Source: an uncultured Clostridia bacterium (GTDB lineage Bacteria > Bacillota > Dehalobacteriia > UBA4068). From it: a stretch of DNA of 62,742 nucleotides. The translations under genes were made by a program, and so were the position numbers. Below are positions 53,026 to 62,404 of the stretch, in pieces. The DNA lies in the NCBI GenBank assembly GCA_944390945.1, contig CALXRV010000027.1:1-62742 (forward strand), written 5' to 3'. Every line of letters starts with the position of its first letter. Position 1 is the first letter of the stretch. A model generated the notes under the pieces. It saw only the letters and a list, made by a program, of their open reading frames with translations, searched no databases and had not been told where the DNA came from.

Positions 53026-53448
53026 TCAACCTATGTCGCCGGAAGAAGCGGAAGCGGCAGAATCCACTGCCACAACATCCGCTTGCCGGCCTGCCGGGCG
53101 GCAATCTTCACAGAGGTAAAACAGCTTCAGATCATAGGACAGAAGCGGCTGGCCTGCCTGTTCTTCCAGCTGTTTGGTCAGATCGGGCAATTCAATATCC
53201 ACCACACGTCCACATTTCCGGCATACCAGATGGTCATGCCGGGCAATACGATCATAACGATCCGGCATGCCCGCCAGCGAAACTTTAGCAATACGCTGTT
53301 CTTTACACAGGCGATGCAAATTATTGTAAACCGTTGCCCGCACCACACGGGGATAATCCCGCCGCAACGCATAGAATATCTCTTCCGCAGTCGGATGACT
53401 GCAGCGGGATTCTACAATTTCCAAAATTTTCTCCGCATATTTTGCCAT
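53026..53448 (-). CDS. perR: Fur-family regulator, PerR-like
   Basis: A 140-residue Fur-family repressor with an N-terminal winged HTH (HPTAEEIFYALRRDYPRVVRATVYNNLHRLCKE), the sensor-site HDHLVCRKCGRVVDIE and a second zinc pair (YLCEDCRP), giving two CXXC structural-zinc motifs. It lies upstream of peroxide-detoxifying genes on the same strand, which favours PerR over Fur. The ATG at 53448 has no strong ribosome site. A perfect 7-1-7 operator overlaps its predicted start of transcription. Confidence 0.85.
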   Translation of the reverse strand: MAKYAEKILEIVESRCSHPTAEEIFYALRRDYPRVVRATVYNNLHRLCKEQRIAKVSLAGMPDRYDRIARHDHLVCRKCGRVVDIELPDLTKQLEEQAGQPLLSYDLKLFYLCEDCRPAGRQADVVAVDSAASASSGDIG

Positions 53449-53463
53449 CAAGGTCAACCATTT

Positions 53464-53478
53464 TTAGAATAATTCTAA
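53464..53478. promoter_or_regulatory. PerR/Fur box upstream of perR
   Basis: TTAGAAT-A-ATTCTAA, a perfect 7-1-7 inverted repeat matching the PerR-box layout. It covers the predicted +1 of perR, so autorepression is likely. Confidence 0.75.
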
Positions 53479-53483
53479 TTTTT

Positions 53484-53511
53484 ATTATATATGCAGATTA
53501 TACTTTGTCAA
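53484..53511 (-). promoter_or_regulatory. Consensus promoter of perR
   Basis: On the minus strand perfect TTGACA (53506-53511), 16 bases, perfect TATAAT (53484-53489), followed directly by the PerR box. Confidence 0.8.
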
Positions 53512-53917
53512 GCCCCGTCAGCATATTTTCTTCAACGCACCGCCGCAAAAGGCGCCCGCTTCATCGCCGCAGCAAAAATGCTATTAAAACCAGTAACGGA
53601 ATCGTCCTCTTTTGCCCCAAGAGATCCCCTTGCGCAAAGCAAAACCACCTCTCATTCTGCGGCTACACAAAAAACAAAGCCAAACCGTTCCATTCACCTG
53701 GCTTTAGCATAAGATCATCCCATGCGCTCAAGGTGATAAATCGGTTTTGGCTGCCTGGATTTTCGACGGATGGTTAATCGCTGAAGCCGGAAACCAAAAC
53801 CGCCCACAAAAAACAGCGGGCAATCATGCCCCGGCTGAGATTGAACCGCAATCAGCCGGCTGCACATGCCCTGCCGCAAAAATATGAAAAGACTGGCGCG
53901 CAAATAAACCTTGCGAT
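53512..53917. other. Intergenic stretch without a supported gene
   Basis: About 400 bases between the perR promoter and the tRNA terminator. I see no convincing coding frame with a ribosome site. The only structure is a 9-bp inverted repeat, cggttttgg (53742-53750) and ccaaaaccg (53794-53802), with a 43-base gap. Confidence 0.5.
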
Positions 53918-53956
53918 AAAAAAACTCGCCGCAAACATATCTCCGTTTGCGACGAG
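53918..53956 (-). terminator. Terminator of tRNA-Leu
   Basis: On the minus strand ctcgtcgcaaac / gtttgcggcgag (one G-T pair) with an 8-base loop is followed by seven T, starting two bases after the tRNA CCA. Confidence 0.9.
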
Positions 53957-53957
53957 C

Positions 53958-54039
53958 TGGTGCGAGCGACAGGACTTGAACCTGCACGCCGAAGCAATGG
54001 CTCCTAAGACCATCGTGTCTGCCATTCCACCACGCCCGC
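53958..54039 (-). tRNA. tRNA-Leu (anticodon UAG)
   Basis: Acceptor stem GCGGGCG pairs with CGCTCGC, with discriminator A and encoded CCA at 53958-53960. The anticodon loop CTTAGGA gives anticodon UAG, which reads CUN leucine codons. A long variable arm (TGCTTCGGCG) marks a class II tRNA, and GGTTCAAGTCC is the T arm. A strong terminator follows. Confidence 0.96.
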
Positions 54040-54147
54040 AAATATTGGCGGCAAAGACCGCTATTTTTTCTCTGTTTTCTCTGTTTTACTTGAAGAGGAT
54101 CTTCCGAGATGAAATGAACGTCAAATCCTTTTCAACCTTACCGCGGC

Positions 54148-54327
54148 TCATATCAATTTACAGGGATGATAAACCTCTCCGCAATGCGGACATTTATATT
54201 CCACATTTTGATGTTTATGCTTATCTCTGGGCAGAAGTTGCGCTTTTCCACAGCTTGGGCAAATCACCCCTTCTTGCCGAATCAGCTGTCTTGCCATTTG
54301 CTCTGTCAAATTTGTATTTGTGGCCAT
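54148..54327 (-). CDS. Small zinc-ribbon protein, 59 residues
   Basis: A 59-residue frame from ATG 54327 to TGA 54148 with an in-frame stop a few codons upstream. It has two CXXC knuckles (VICPSCGKAQ and YKCPHCGEVY) and a histidine/lysine-rich loop between them (PRDKHKHQNVEYK), the layout of a small zinc ribbon. The ribosome site is weak (TTGAGAAT). A possible promoter with TACAAT lies about 120 bases upstream. It may be a nucleic-acid-binding or metal-handling protein; no family name can be given. It sits between tRNA-Leu and a divergent ZIP transporter. Confidence 0.6.
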   Translation of the reverse strand: MATNTNLTEQMARQLIRQEGVICPSCGKAQLLPRDKHKHQNVEYKCPHCGEVYHPCKLI

Positions 54328-54620
54328 ATAATTCTCAAGCCATCATTCACGGCAGTGGCAGCAATTATGATCGCCACGCCCACAAAACAAACTTCGCTAA
54401 ACAGAACCTACCCCAGCCACCCGACATGACACAATAAAGCCGGTTTTTATTGTATCATGCAGTGGAGAAAAAAGCAATCCATGTATGGGAATCTCTGCCC
54501 AACAGAAGCCGGCACCCGGTCGCCGGACGGTAAATCATGTTGACAAGCAGGCAATAACAGTATATGCTGATGAAGATGGCAACGATATGTCATGGCAGGA
54601 CAAAAGGCAGAGGAAGCACT

Positions 54621-55397
54621 ATGTGGACGGAAAATGTATTTCATGCGTTGCTGATTTCAACTGCGGCCGGATTGGCCACGCTGGCTGGCGCGGTCATCAT
54701 CTATATCATCAAAGACAAAAATGAACGGCTGATTTCCGCTTCGCTCGGCCTGGCTGCCGGCGTGATGATCTGCGTCGCCTTTCATGATCTGTGGCCGCAC
54801 AGTGAAGCCTATTTCACGGCGGTCTGCGGTGAACAGATGGGGCTGGTCTGGGCGGTTGTTTTTCTTGTTACCGGCGTATTGCTGGCCGCCTTGCTCGACA
54901 GACTGGTTCCGCATGAAGCGGAAAACAATGCGCTAGGCGGTGAACACCACGACCTGTTCCGGCTCGGCTTCATTTCCATGATCGCCATCGGGCTTCATAA
55001 CCTGCCGGAAGGTATGGCTACCTTCATCGCCAATTATGAAAACGCTGGCGTCGGCACCACGGTGGCGCTTGCCATCGCGCTCCACAATATCCCAGAGGGC
55101 ATCACTGTTGCCATGCCGATTTATTTTTCCACCCATAGCAAAAGCAAGACTTTATTTTATACTTTCCTTGCCGGCATTGCCGAACCGGTCGGCGCCCTGA
55201 TCGCGTTTTCCCTGCTTCGCATCTTCCTTAATGATTTTACCATGGGCATTGTTTTCGCGATTGCGGCTGGCATCATGCTTTATATTGCCATTGAAGAGCT
55301 GCTTCCCAGCTCCAGGCAATACGGCTACAAACGCGCTGCACTGATCGCCACCTTTGCCGGCATCACCATTATGCCGCTGGTTCATCTCATCAGCTGA
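54621..55397 (+). CDS. ZIP-family divalent metal transporter
   Basis: A 258-residue membrane protein with eight helices. The two metal-binding helices carry HNLPEGMATF and HNIPEGITVAMP, with EELLPSS near the C-terminus; these are ZupT/ZIP signatures for zinc, iron or manganese uptake. A short His-rich loop (GGEHHDLF) precedes the first. GAGGA lies before the ATG at 54621; upstream in-frame codons lack a ribosome site. Confidence 0.92.
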   Translation: MWTENVFHALLISTAAGLATLAGAVIIYIIKDKNERLISASLGLAAGVMICVAFHDLWPHSEAYFTAVCGEQMGLVWAVVFLVTGVLLAALLDRLVPHEAENNALGGEHHDLFRLGFISMIAIGLHNLPEGMATFIANYENAGVGTTVALAIALHNIPEGITVAMPIYFSTHSKSKTLFYTFLAGIAEPVGALIAFSLLRIFLNDFTMGIVFAIAAGIMLYIAIEELLPSSRQYGYKRAALIATFAGITIMPLVHLIS

Positions 55398-55524
55398 AAA
55401 CTGATCCAGGATATTGTTCAGTAAAATGAAAAATAAAAAAGGATTTTTACATCTTGTAGAGAATATTGGCTAATTGGGCTTATCGGCAGTTAAATATTGG
55501 AACCATCTGGCAATGTAAATCATC

Positions 55525-55530
55525 TATAAT
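55525..55530 (+). promoter_or_regulatory. -10 box of the tig operon
   Basis: A perfect TATAAT lies 18 bases before the tig ATG. No clear -35 is seen. AGGAGG follows at 55537-55542, so the leader is very short. Confidence 0.4.
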
Positions 55531-55548
55531 TATATTAGGAGGAAGCGC

Positions 55549-57018
55549 ATGAAATTCCAGGTTAGTGAAGGGGAAAAATACCAAAAGGTAATGGAAGTGG
55601 AGATCCCGGCGGAGGAAATGGAGCTGCCGATTAAACTCGCCTGCAAAAGGCTGGCCCAGAAAGTGAACATCCCGGGATTCCGTAAGGGCAAGGCGCCGCG
55701 CGCCATCCTGGAAAACTATGTAGGCATGGAAGCCATTCTGGAGGAGGCCTGCGAAGAGGTCGTGCCCAAGGCATATCTGGACGGGCTGAAAGAGACTGGC
55801 GTGGAACCCTGCGCCCGGCCGCAGATTGAAATGCTGAACATGACCGCCGGCGAACCGCTGCGGTTCAAGGCGATCATTACCGTCAAACCCGAAGTCAAGT
55901 TGGGGCAATATCGCGAGCTGCCCGTCACCCGCCGTATCGTGGAAGTGACGGAGGAAGATATTGACCATGATCTTGAACATCAGCGCGAACGCCTGGCCAA
56001 GCTGGTCGATGCAGAAGAAGGCGCAGCAGCACAGAACGGCGATACCGTGACCATCGATTTCAAAGGCATGAAAGACGGCGTGGCCTTTGAAGGTGGCACG
56101 GCGGAAAATTATCCGCTTGAGCTGGGCAGCCATTCCTTCATCCCCGGGTTTGAAGAACAGCTGGTCGGCTGCAAAGCTGGTGAGGAAAAGTCGATCAACG
56201 TCACCTTCCCGGAAGAATACCAGGAAAAATCGCTCGCCGGCCAGCCGGTCGTATTCGAAGTGCGCGTGAACAGCATCAAGAAAAAGGTTGTTCCTGAGCT
56301 GGACCAGGCTTTTGTTGAAGAGGTCAGCGAAACTGCGGAAAATATGGAGCAGCTGCGGGAAGAGATCAAAAAGCGCCTGACCGAGCAAAGCATGTCGATG
56401 GCGGATGCCAATACGCGTGATGCGGCAGTAGTAGAGGCCGTGGAAAAGGCGGAGATCGACATTCCGCCGGTGATGATCGAGCAGCAGCTCGACCAGCTGA
56501 TCGACGATATGCGGCAACGTCTGCAAATGCAGGGCATCAGCCTGGAGCAGTATCTGGAATACACGGCAGGCGATATGGAGACGCTGCGTGAGAACTATCG
56601 CAGCCGTGCGGAATTCACCGTCAAGCGCGATTTGGTGATGGAAGCAATCGCCAAGGCGGAAGACTTCCCGGTTTCGCAGGAAGAGATCGATGAGCAGATC
56701 ACCGCTATGTCCACACAGTATTGGCAGCCGGTAGAGAAAATCCGTGAGGCATTGGAACGCAACAACAGCATGGAGGATCTCATCTTCCATATCAAGATGC
56801 AGAAGGCAGCCAATCTCGTCTATGAGCAGGCTGTGATCACGGATGAGATCATCGACCGCGAAGAGCTGAAAAAGAAAGCAGAAGCGCGCGCCCGCATGGA
56901 GCAGCGCCTGCAGGAGATGGCGGAAAATGAAGATGCCGCTGAATCCGAGATCGTGATGGAAGCGCCGGCGGAAGAGAGCGGCGAAGTTGTCGAAGCTGAA
57001 GTAAAAGAAGCAGAATAA
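55549..57018 (+). CDS. tig: Trigger factor
   Basis: A 489-residue ribosome-bound chaperone and prolyl isomerase. The N-terminal ribosome-binding signature is PGFRKGKAPRAILENYVG (about residues 43-60). The FKBP-type domain (about 160-245) has GDTVTIDFKG and GSHSFIPGFEEQLVG. A helical C-terminal domain follows. A glutamate-rich tail (about the last 50 residues) makes it longer than the usual 430. AGGAGG is 6 bases before the ATG. It is followed by clpP and clpX as in most Bacillota. Confidence 0.96.
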   Translation: MKFQVSEGEKYQKVMEVEIPAEEMELPIKLACKRLAQKVNIPGFRKGKAPRAILENYVGMEAILEEACEEVVPKAYLDGLKETGVEPCARPQIEMLNMTAGEPLRFKAIITVKPEVKLGQYRELPVTRRIVEVTEEDIDHDLEHQRERLAKLVDAEEGAAAQNGDTVTIDFKGMKDGVAFEGGTAENYPLELGSHSFIPGFEEQLVGCKAGEEKSINVTFPEEYQEKSLAGQPVVFEVRVNSIKKKVVPELDQAFVEEVSETAENMEQLREEIKKRLTEQSMSMADANTRDAAVVEAVEKAEIDIPPVMIEQQLDQLIDDMRQRLQMQGISLEQYLEYTAGDMETLRENYRSRAEFTVKRDLVMEAIAKAEDFPVSQEEIDEQITAMSTQYWQPVEKIREALERNNSMEDLIFHIKMQKAANLVYEQAVITDEIIDREELKKKAEARARMEQRLQEMAENEDAAESEIVMEAPAEESGEVVEAEVKEAE

Positions 57019-57127
57019 AACCGGTATGCCCGCGCTTTGGCATGGGTATATATGATAATGCGGAATACGCTGCAGCCGGCTCCGCCGGCTGCGCCGCCTT
57101 TCCGCAGACAGGACAGGAGGTATGCAC

Positions 57128-57736
57128 ATGAGTATCCTGGTTCCCATGGTCGTGGAGCAGACAAACCGCGGTGAGCGCTCCTACGACATCTATTCCCGCT
57201 TGCTTAAAGATCGCGTGATCTTTCTGGGCAGCGAGGTAACCGATCAATCGGCCAATTTGGTGATCGCGCAAATGCTGTTTCTGGAGGCGGAAGATCCAGA
57301 TAAGGACATCCGTCTTTATATCAACAGTCCTGGCGGTTCGATCACCGCTGGCATGGCGATCTATGACACCATGCAGTATGTCTGCTGCGACGTCTCCACC
57401 ATCTGTCTGGGGATGGCAGCCAGCATGGGCGCTTTTTTGCTGGCAGCCGGCGCAAAGGGCAAACGATTTGCTCTGCCTAACAGCGAGATTATGATTCACC
57501 AGCCCTCTGGCGGTACGCAGGGGCAGGCGACCGAGATCGAGATCCACGCCAAGCGCATCCTGCGTATGCGCAGCGAGATCAACCGCATCCTTTCGGAGCG
57601 TACAGGGCAACCGCTGGAAAAGATCCAGCATGATACAGAGCGCGACTATTTCATGAGTGCATTGGAAGCAAAAGAATACGGCCTGGTCGACGCGGTGATG
57701 TCCGAGCATAAAAAGGCCAAGCCGCTGGGGAAATAA
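57128..57736 (+). CDS. clpP: ATP-dependent Clp protease proteolytic subunit
   Basis: A 202-residue serine peptidase that forms the ClpXP barrel. The catalytic serine is in GMAASMGAF, the histidine in [10 protein letters not shown] and the aspartate in the QHDTERD segment; the axial-loop motif is [23 protein letters not shown] start at the ATG at 57128 because AGGAGG is 7 bases upstream. An ATG two codons earlier would be only 1 base from it. Confidence 0.97.
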   Translation: MSILVPMVVEQTNRGERSYDIYSRLLKDRVIFLGSEVTDQSANLVIAQMLFLEAEDPDKDIRLYINSPGGSITAGMAIYDTMQYVCCDVSTICLGMAASMGAFLLAAGAKGKRFALPNSEIMIHQPSGGTQGQATEIEIHAKRILRMRSEINRILSERTGQPLEKIQHDTERDYFMSALEAKEYGLVDAVMSEHKKAKPLGK

Positions 57737-57750
57737 GAGCGGAGGTAGGA

Positions 57751-59043
57751 ATGGTAAAACAGTCGGATAATGATCTGCCGCGCTGCTCATTCTGCGGCAA
57801 ATCACAAAACGAGGTGGCGAAGTTGATCGCCGGCCCCGGCGCCTATATCTGCAATGAATGTATTGAGCTGTGCAATGAGATCATCGACGACGAAAATCTG
57901 CCTGCCGCAAATGCGGAAGAGGCGGAATTTGAACTGCCGCGTCCGGTAGAGATTAAAGCCGTACTTGACCAGTATGTGATCGGGCAGGAAATGGCAAAGA
58001 AAAATCTTGCCGTTGCGGTCTACAACCACTATAAGCGTATCCGTCGTGCCAGCCAGATCGATGATGTGGAACTGCAGAAGAGCAATATCGTCATGCTTGG
58101 GCCGACCGGCTGTGGCAAGACTTTGCTCGCGGAGACGCTGGCGCGCATCCTGCAGGTACCGTTTGCCGTGGCAGACGCCACCAGCCTAACGGAAGCCGGC
58201 TATGTCGGCGAAGATGTGGAAAACATCCTGCTCAAGCTGATCCAGGCTGCAGATTATGATATTGAGAAGGCGCAGACTGGCATCGTCTATATCGACGAGA
58301 TCGACAAGATCGCCCGCAAGTCGGAAAACCCCAGCATTACACGCGATGTTTCCGGCGAAGGTGTGCAGCAGACCCTGCTTAAGATTCTGGAAGGAACGAT
58401 CGCTTCCGTGCCGCCGCAAGGTGGACGCAAGCATCCGCATCAGGAATTTTTGCAGATCGATACAACAAATATCCTCTTCATCTGCGGTGGTGCGTTTGGT
58501 GGCATCGAAAGCATCATTGCCAACCGGTTGGGGCATAACACGATGGGCTTCGGTTCTGAGATCCGCAGCAAGGCGGACGAGGCCAGCTCTGACCTGCTGA
58601 AGAATATCCTGCCGGAAGACCTGCTGAAGTTCGGTCTGATCCCGGAATTCGTCGGCCGTTTGCCGATCATCGTTACGCTGGAAGCATTGGATGAAGACGC
58701 ATTGGTACGCGTGTTGACAGAGCCGCGCAATGCGCTGATCAAGCAATATCAGAAGCTGTTCGAGCTGGATGATACCGTGCTGGAATTCAAAGAAGATGCG
58801 ATCCGTGCCATTGCGCAGGAAGCGCTGGCCAGAAAAACCGGCGCGCGCGGGCTGCGTGCGATTCTGGAATCCCTGCTGCTGGAAGTGATGTTCGAAACCC
58901 CGTCGCGCGAGGATATCTATAAATGTGTGATCACCCGCGGTGCGGTGGAGCATAAGGAACAGCCGCTGCTGCTCAGCCAGTCTCAGTCGCATGCCAAAAA
59001 GCAGCCCTGCCTGCCGGCTGGGAACGAACCGGAAACTGCTTAA
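57751..59043 (+). CDS. clpX: ClpX, ATPase subunit of ClpXP
   Basis: A 430-residue AAA+ unfoldase. The N-terminal zinc domain is CSFCGKSQ...CNECIELC. Walker A is GPTGCGKT, the pore loop GYVGEDVE, Walker [10 protein letters not shown] and sensor 2 [10 protein letters not shown]. It starts 14 bases after clpP with GGAGG upstream. The C-terminal 25 residues are glutamine/serine-rich and unusual in composition but do not affect the call. Confidence 0.97.
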   Translation: MVKQSDNDLPRCSFCGKSQNEVAKLIAGPGAYICNECIELCNEIIDDENLPAANAEEAEFELPRPVEIKAVLDQYVIGQEMAKKNLAVAVYNHYKRIRRASQIDDVELQKSNIVMLGPTGCGKTLLAETLARILQVPFAVADATSLTEAGYVGEDVENILLKLIQAADYDIEKAQTGIVYIDEIDKIARKSENPSITRDVSGEGVQQTLLKILEGTIASVPPQGGRKHPHQEFLQIDTTNILFICGGAFGGIESIIANRLGHNTMGFGSEIRSKADEASSDLLKNILPEDLLKFGLIPEFVGRLPIIVTLEALDEDALVRVLTEPRNALIKQYQKLFELDDTVLEFKEDAIRAIAQEALARKTGARGLRAILESLLLEVMFETPSREDIYKCVITRGAVEHKEQPLLLSQSQSHAKKQPCLPAGNEPETA

Positions 59044-59059
59044 TTTCAAAATGGAATGC

Positions 59060-59084
59060 AGGGCGGCACATGCCGCCCTTTTTC
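59060..59084 (+). terminator. Terminator after clpX
   Basis: An 8-bp stem, agggcggc / gccgccct, with a 4-base loop is followed by a T-rich tract. Confidence 0.85.
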
Positions 59085-59132
59085 TAATTTTCCGCGATTC
59101 CTGATATTGTTATGGCACATCTTGCATTTTCA

Positions 59133-59141
59133 TGATATAAT
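59133..59141 (+). promoter_or_regulatory. Extended -10 promoter of lon
   Basis: TGATATAAT, an extended -10 with perfect TATAAT (59136-59141), about 75 bases before the lon ATG. No CIRCE or clear CtsR site is seen. Confidence 0.5.
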
Positions 59142-59216
59142 GTAGCAACGTCGCCTGCAAAGGCGCGCCGAAATATCCTGCGGCAGAGCATGGCCGCAGG
59201 CAAATGAGGGAAACAT

Positions 59217-61595
59217 ATGGAACGAAACATGGAACATAAAGGCATTGTTAACCGCCGCCCCGAACGGCAGAGCTATACCGGCGGCGAATGGCAAGTTCTG
59301 CCCATGATGCCATTGCGTGGCATCATGGTCTACCCGCATGCGATTACGCATCTTGATGTGGGCCGGGACCGCAGCATCAACGCCATTGAACAGGCGATGG
59401 AGAACGAGGACAATCTGCTCTTCCTGGCAATGCAAAAGGATGCGCAGCTGGATGAGCCCGCCATGCACGAAATCTACCCCATCGGCACCGTAGTGCGCAT
59501 CCGCCAGCTGCTCAAATTGCCGGGCGGTACCGTACGCCTGTTGGTGGAAGGCCTCTACCGCGCGCAGGCTACCAGCTGCATCCAGGAATCACCATACCTG
59601 CTTGCCGAACTGTTGCCGTTGCGTGAAGAAGCAGGCGCGCCGCCGAATGAACTGGAAGCCTATGTACGCGTGCTCAAGCAGTGCTTTGAAGAATATGCCA
59701 AAACTTCCCGCCGCATCACGGCAGAAGCGCTAAGCGCACTGCTGACCATTGATGAACCGGCGCAGGTAGTGGATATGATCGCCAGCCAGCTGCCGATCAG
59801 TGCAGAAGAACAGCAGGATCTGCTGGAAACACTGAATACCGCCACACGCATGGAAAAGACGATTCGCCTGCTGGATCGCGAAAGTGAAATTTTGGCACTG
59901 GAGATCGAAATTTCCAACCGCGTGCGGCAACAGATGGAAAAAAGCCAGAAAGAATATTATCTGCGCGAGCAGATCAAGGCGATCCAGATTGAGCTGGGCG
60001 AGCAGGATGAGCGTCAGGCCGAAGTAGCGGAATACCGGGAAAAAGCGGAAAAAGCCGACCTGCCGGAAGCTGCGCAAGAGCGTTTTGAAAGCGAACTGAA
60101 ACGCCTGGAAAAAACACCGCCGCAAATGGCAGAGGCAATGGTGATTACCAATTACCTGGATACGATCCTGTCGCTGCCCTGGCATACAGAAAGTGAGGAA
60201 AATCGGGATATCCGCCGGGCGGAAGAGATCCTCGACGAAGATCATTACGGACTGGAAAAGCCTAAGGAGCGCATTCTGGAATATCTGGCCGCCTGCCAGC
60301 TGAAAAACAACCTGCGCGGCCCGATCCTCTGTCTGGTCGGCCCACCCGGCGTAGGCAAGACCTCGCTGGCGCGCAGCATTGCGCGTGCCACCGGACGTAA
60401 TTTCATCCGGATGAGTTTGGGTGGCGTACGCGACGAAGCAGAGATTCGCGGCCATCGCCGTACCTATATCGGCGCGATGACCGGCCGCATCCTGGCCGGC
60501 ATGCGTCAGGCCGGCACGGTAAATCCACTCTTCCTGCTGGATGAAGTCGATAAACTAGCCTCTGACTGGCGCGGCGATCCTACCTCTGCCCTGCTCGAAG
60601 CATTGGATCCGGAGCAGAACAGCACGTTTTCCGACCATTATCTGGAGATCCCCTACGACCTTTCGCATGTCATGTTCATCACGACAGCGAACTACCGTAA
60701 CAACATTCCCCGCCCGTTACAGGACCGGATGGAGATCATCGAGATCGCCAGCTATACGGAAGAAGAAAAACTGGCCATTGCCAGACGTCATCTTGTTCCC
60801 AAGCAGCTGGCCGAGCATGGAATCAGCAAAGCACAGCTGCAGATCAGCGCGCCTGGCTTGCGCCAGGTCATTCGCAGCTATACACGGGAAGCCGGTGTGC
60901 GCGAGCTGGAACGCCGCATTGCCAAGATCTGCCGCCGCGCTGGGCGGGATATCGTTGCGGGCGAAAGCGGTCCTTTCCGCGTAACCGACAAAAACCTTTC
61001 TGCTTATCTCGGCACACCACGCTATCTGGATGATAAGCTGAAAAAGACGGCGAAATTAGGCGTGGCCAACGGCCTGGCCTGGACAGAAGTCGGTGGGACC
61101 ATGCTTGCCATCGAAGCGATGACCGTACCTGGTAAAGGTAAATTCACCATTACCGGCCAGCTTGGCGATGTGATGAAGGAGAGCGTACAGACGGCCTATA
61201 CCTATCTGCGCTCGATCGGCAAAAGTCTGGGCATCACGCCGGAGCTGGAAGAGAAGACAGATATCCATATCCATGTACCGGAAGGCGCCGTACCCAAAGA
61301 TGGTCCCAGCGCCGGTATCACGATCGCCACAGCGCTTGCCTCCCAGTTCAGCGGGCGCAAAGTGCGCGGCGATATTGCGATGACGGGTGAGATCACGCTG
61401 CATGGCGATGTACTGGCAGTCGGCGGCATCAAAGAAAAGCTGCTCGCCGCCTGGCGCAACCATATCCGCGAGATCATTCTGCCAGCCGACTGCAGCAAGG
61501 ATCTGGAAGAGCTGCCAGCTGATATCCGCGAAAAGATGAACATACATCTTGTGCATCATCTCAGCGAAGTGCTGGATTTGGCACTGTTGAAGTAA
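59217..61595 (+). CDS. lon: ATP-dependent Lon protease
   Basis: A 792-residue LonA. The N-terminal substrate domain starts at LPMMPLRGIMVYPHAI. The AAA+ domain has Walker A GPPGVGKTSLARS, Walker B LFLLDEVDKL and the conserved HRRTYIGAMTGRI. The C-terminal peptidase has the Ser in DGPSAGITIATALAS and the Lys in GGIKEKLLAAWRN. GAGGG is 7 bases before the ATG. It has its own promoter, apart from clpPX. Confidence 0.97.
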   Translation: MERNMEHKGIVNRRPERQSYTGGEWQVLPMMPLRGIMVYPHAITHLDVGRDRSINAIEQAMENEDNLLFLAMQKDAQLDEPAMHEIYPIGTVVRIRQLLKLPGGTVRLLVEGLYRAQATSCIQESPYLLAELLPLREEAGAPPNELEAYVRVLKQCFEEYAKTSRRITAEALSALLTIDEPAQVVDMIASQLPISAEEQQDLLETLNTATRMEKTIRLLDRESEILALEIEISNRVRQQMEKSQKEYYLREQIKAIQIELGEQDERQAEVAEYREKAEKADLPEAAQERFESELKRLEKTPPQMAEAMVITNYLDTILSLPWHTESEENRDIRRAEEILDEDHYGLEKPKERILEYLAACQLKNNLRGPILCLVGPPGVGKTSLARSIARATGRNFIRMSLGGVRDEAEIRGHRRTYIGAMTGRILAGMRQAGTVNPLFLLDEVDKLASDWRGDPTSALLEALDPEQNSTFSDHYLEIPYDLSHVMFITTANYRNNIPRPLQDRMEIIEIASYTEEEKLAIARRHLVPKQLAEHGISKAQLQISAPGLRQVIRSYTREAGVRELERRIAKICRRAGRDIVAGESGPFRVTDKNLSAYLGTPRYLDDKLKKTAKLGVANGLAWTEVGGTMLAIEAMTVPGKGKFTITGQLGDVMKESVQTAYTYLRSIGKSLGITPELEEKTDIHIHVPEGAVPKDGPSAGITIATALASQFSGRKVRGDIAMTGEITLHGDVLAVGGIKEKLLAAWRNHIREIILPADCSKDLEELPADIREKMNIHLVHHLSEVLDLALLK

Positions 61596-61623
61596 GGGCC
61601 GCAAATACGGCCGGTAAATCCCT

Positions 61624-62289
61624 ATGCTAAAGATCAAACAAGCGGCGCTTGCCGCCTCTGCAGTCAAAAAAGAGCAATATCCCCCAACCGGGCTGGCGCA
61701 GGTCGTACTGATCGGCCGTTCCAACGCGGGAAAATCCTCACTGATCAATACTCTGGTCAACCGGAAATCACTCGCGCGGACCAGCAGCGCGCCGGGCAAA
61801 ACACGGCTGCTCAATTTTTACCGCGTGGATGGCAGCCTGGATGATCTGCCCTTTTCCTGTTATCTTGTCGATCTGCCCGGCTATGGCTATGCCAAAGTCA
61901 GCCGCAGCGAACGCATGGCCTGGTTGAAGATGATCGACGGCCTGTTGCAAAGCGAGGCGCCACGCCGCTGCTGGCAGCTGGTTGATATCCGCCACCAGCC
62001 GAGCGTGCAGGATATTGCAATGCATGAAACGCTGCGGCAAAATGGTATGCAGCCGCTGGTGATCGCCAACAAAGCGGATAAGATCAGCCGCGGAGCGCGC
62101 GCTGCAGCAGTGCAGCAGATCGCCGCGACATTGCAGATTCCCAGACAGCAGATCGTCGTATTCTCCGCCGTCAGCCGTGAAGGCCGCGACATTCTGCTGC
62201 AACAAATGGCGGAATTCCTGCAGCAGCAGGCAAAGGAGGCGCTGCAGCAGACCTTACCCCAAGCCGCCAATGCAGAAAATCCGGACTGA
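61624..62289 (+). CDS. engB: Ribosome-biogenesis GTPase EngB/YsxC
   Basis: A 221-residue TrmE-Era-type GTPase needed for assembly of the large ribosomal subunit. G1 is GRSNAGKSSLINTL, G2 SSAPGKTRLLNFY, G3 LVDLPGYGYAKVS, G4 ANKADK and G5 FSAVS. It follows lon by 28 bases, as in most Bacillota. The ribosome site is weak, so it may depend on translation from lon. The glutamine-rich C-terminal tail extends past the usual end. Confidence 0.95.
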   Translation: MLKIKQAALAASAVKKEQYPPTGLAQVVLIGRSNAGKSSLINTLVNRKSLARTSSAPGKTRLLNFYRVDGSLDDLPFSCYLVDLPGYGYAKVSRSERMAWLKMIDGLLQSEAPRRCWQLVDIRHQPSVQDIAMHETLRQNGMQPLVIANKADKISRGARAAAVQQIAATLQIPRQQIVVFSAVSREGRDILLQQMAEFLQQQAKEALQQTLPQAANAENPD

Positions 62290-62365
62290 ACCGGCAAAAA
62301 CAAAAGCAGAGGCGCTCAGGCGCCCCGCAAAGGGATAACAATTAAGCAATTTTGCCCCGCGATAT

Positions 62366-62404
62366 AGAGGTACTTGCAAATTTTGCAAGTACCTCTGTTT
62401 TTTT
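62366..62404 (+). terminator. Strong terminator after engB
   Basis: A perfect 14-bp stem, agaggtacttgcaa / ttgcaagtacctct, with a 3-base loop and a seven-T tail. Confidence 0.92.

Noticed and set aside
53742..53802. 9-bp inverted repeat as a mobile-element end
   Set aside because: No transposase, no direct repeats and a gap of only 43 bases; it is probably chance or a weak RNA hairpin.
53715..54041. Minus-strand frame of 108 residues beginning MRAWWNGRHDGLRSH
   Set aside because: It reads through tRNA-Leu and its terminator; this is a familiar spurious translation of a tRNA-Leu gene.
55480..57147. 555-residue frame antisense to tig
   Set aside because: It lies wholly opposite the well-supported trigger factor gene, has no ribosome site and looks like low-complexity codon mirroring.
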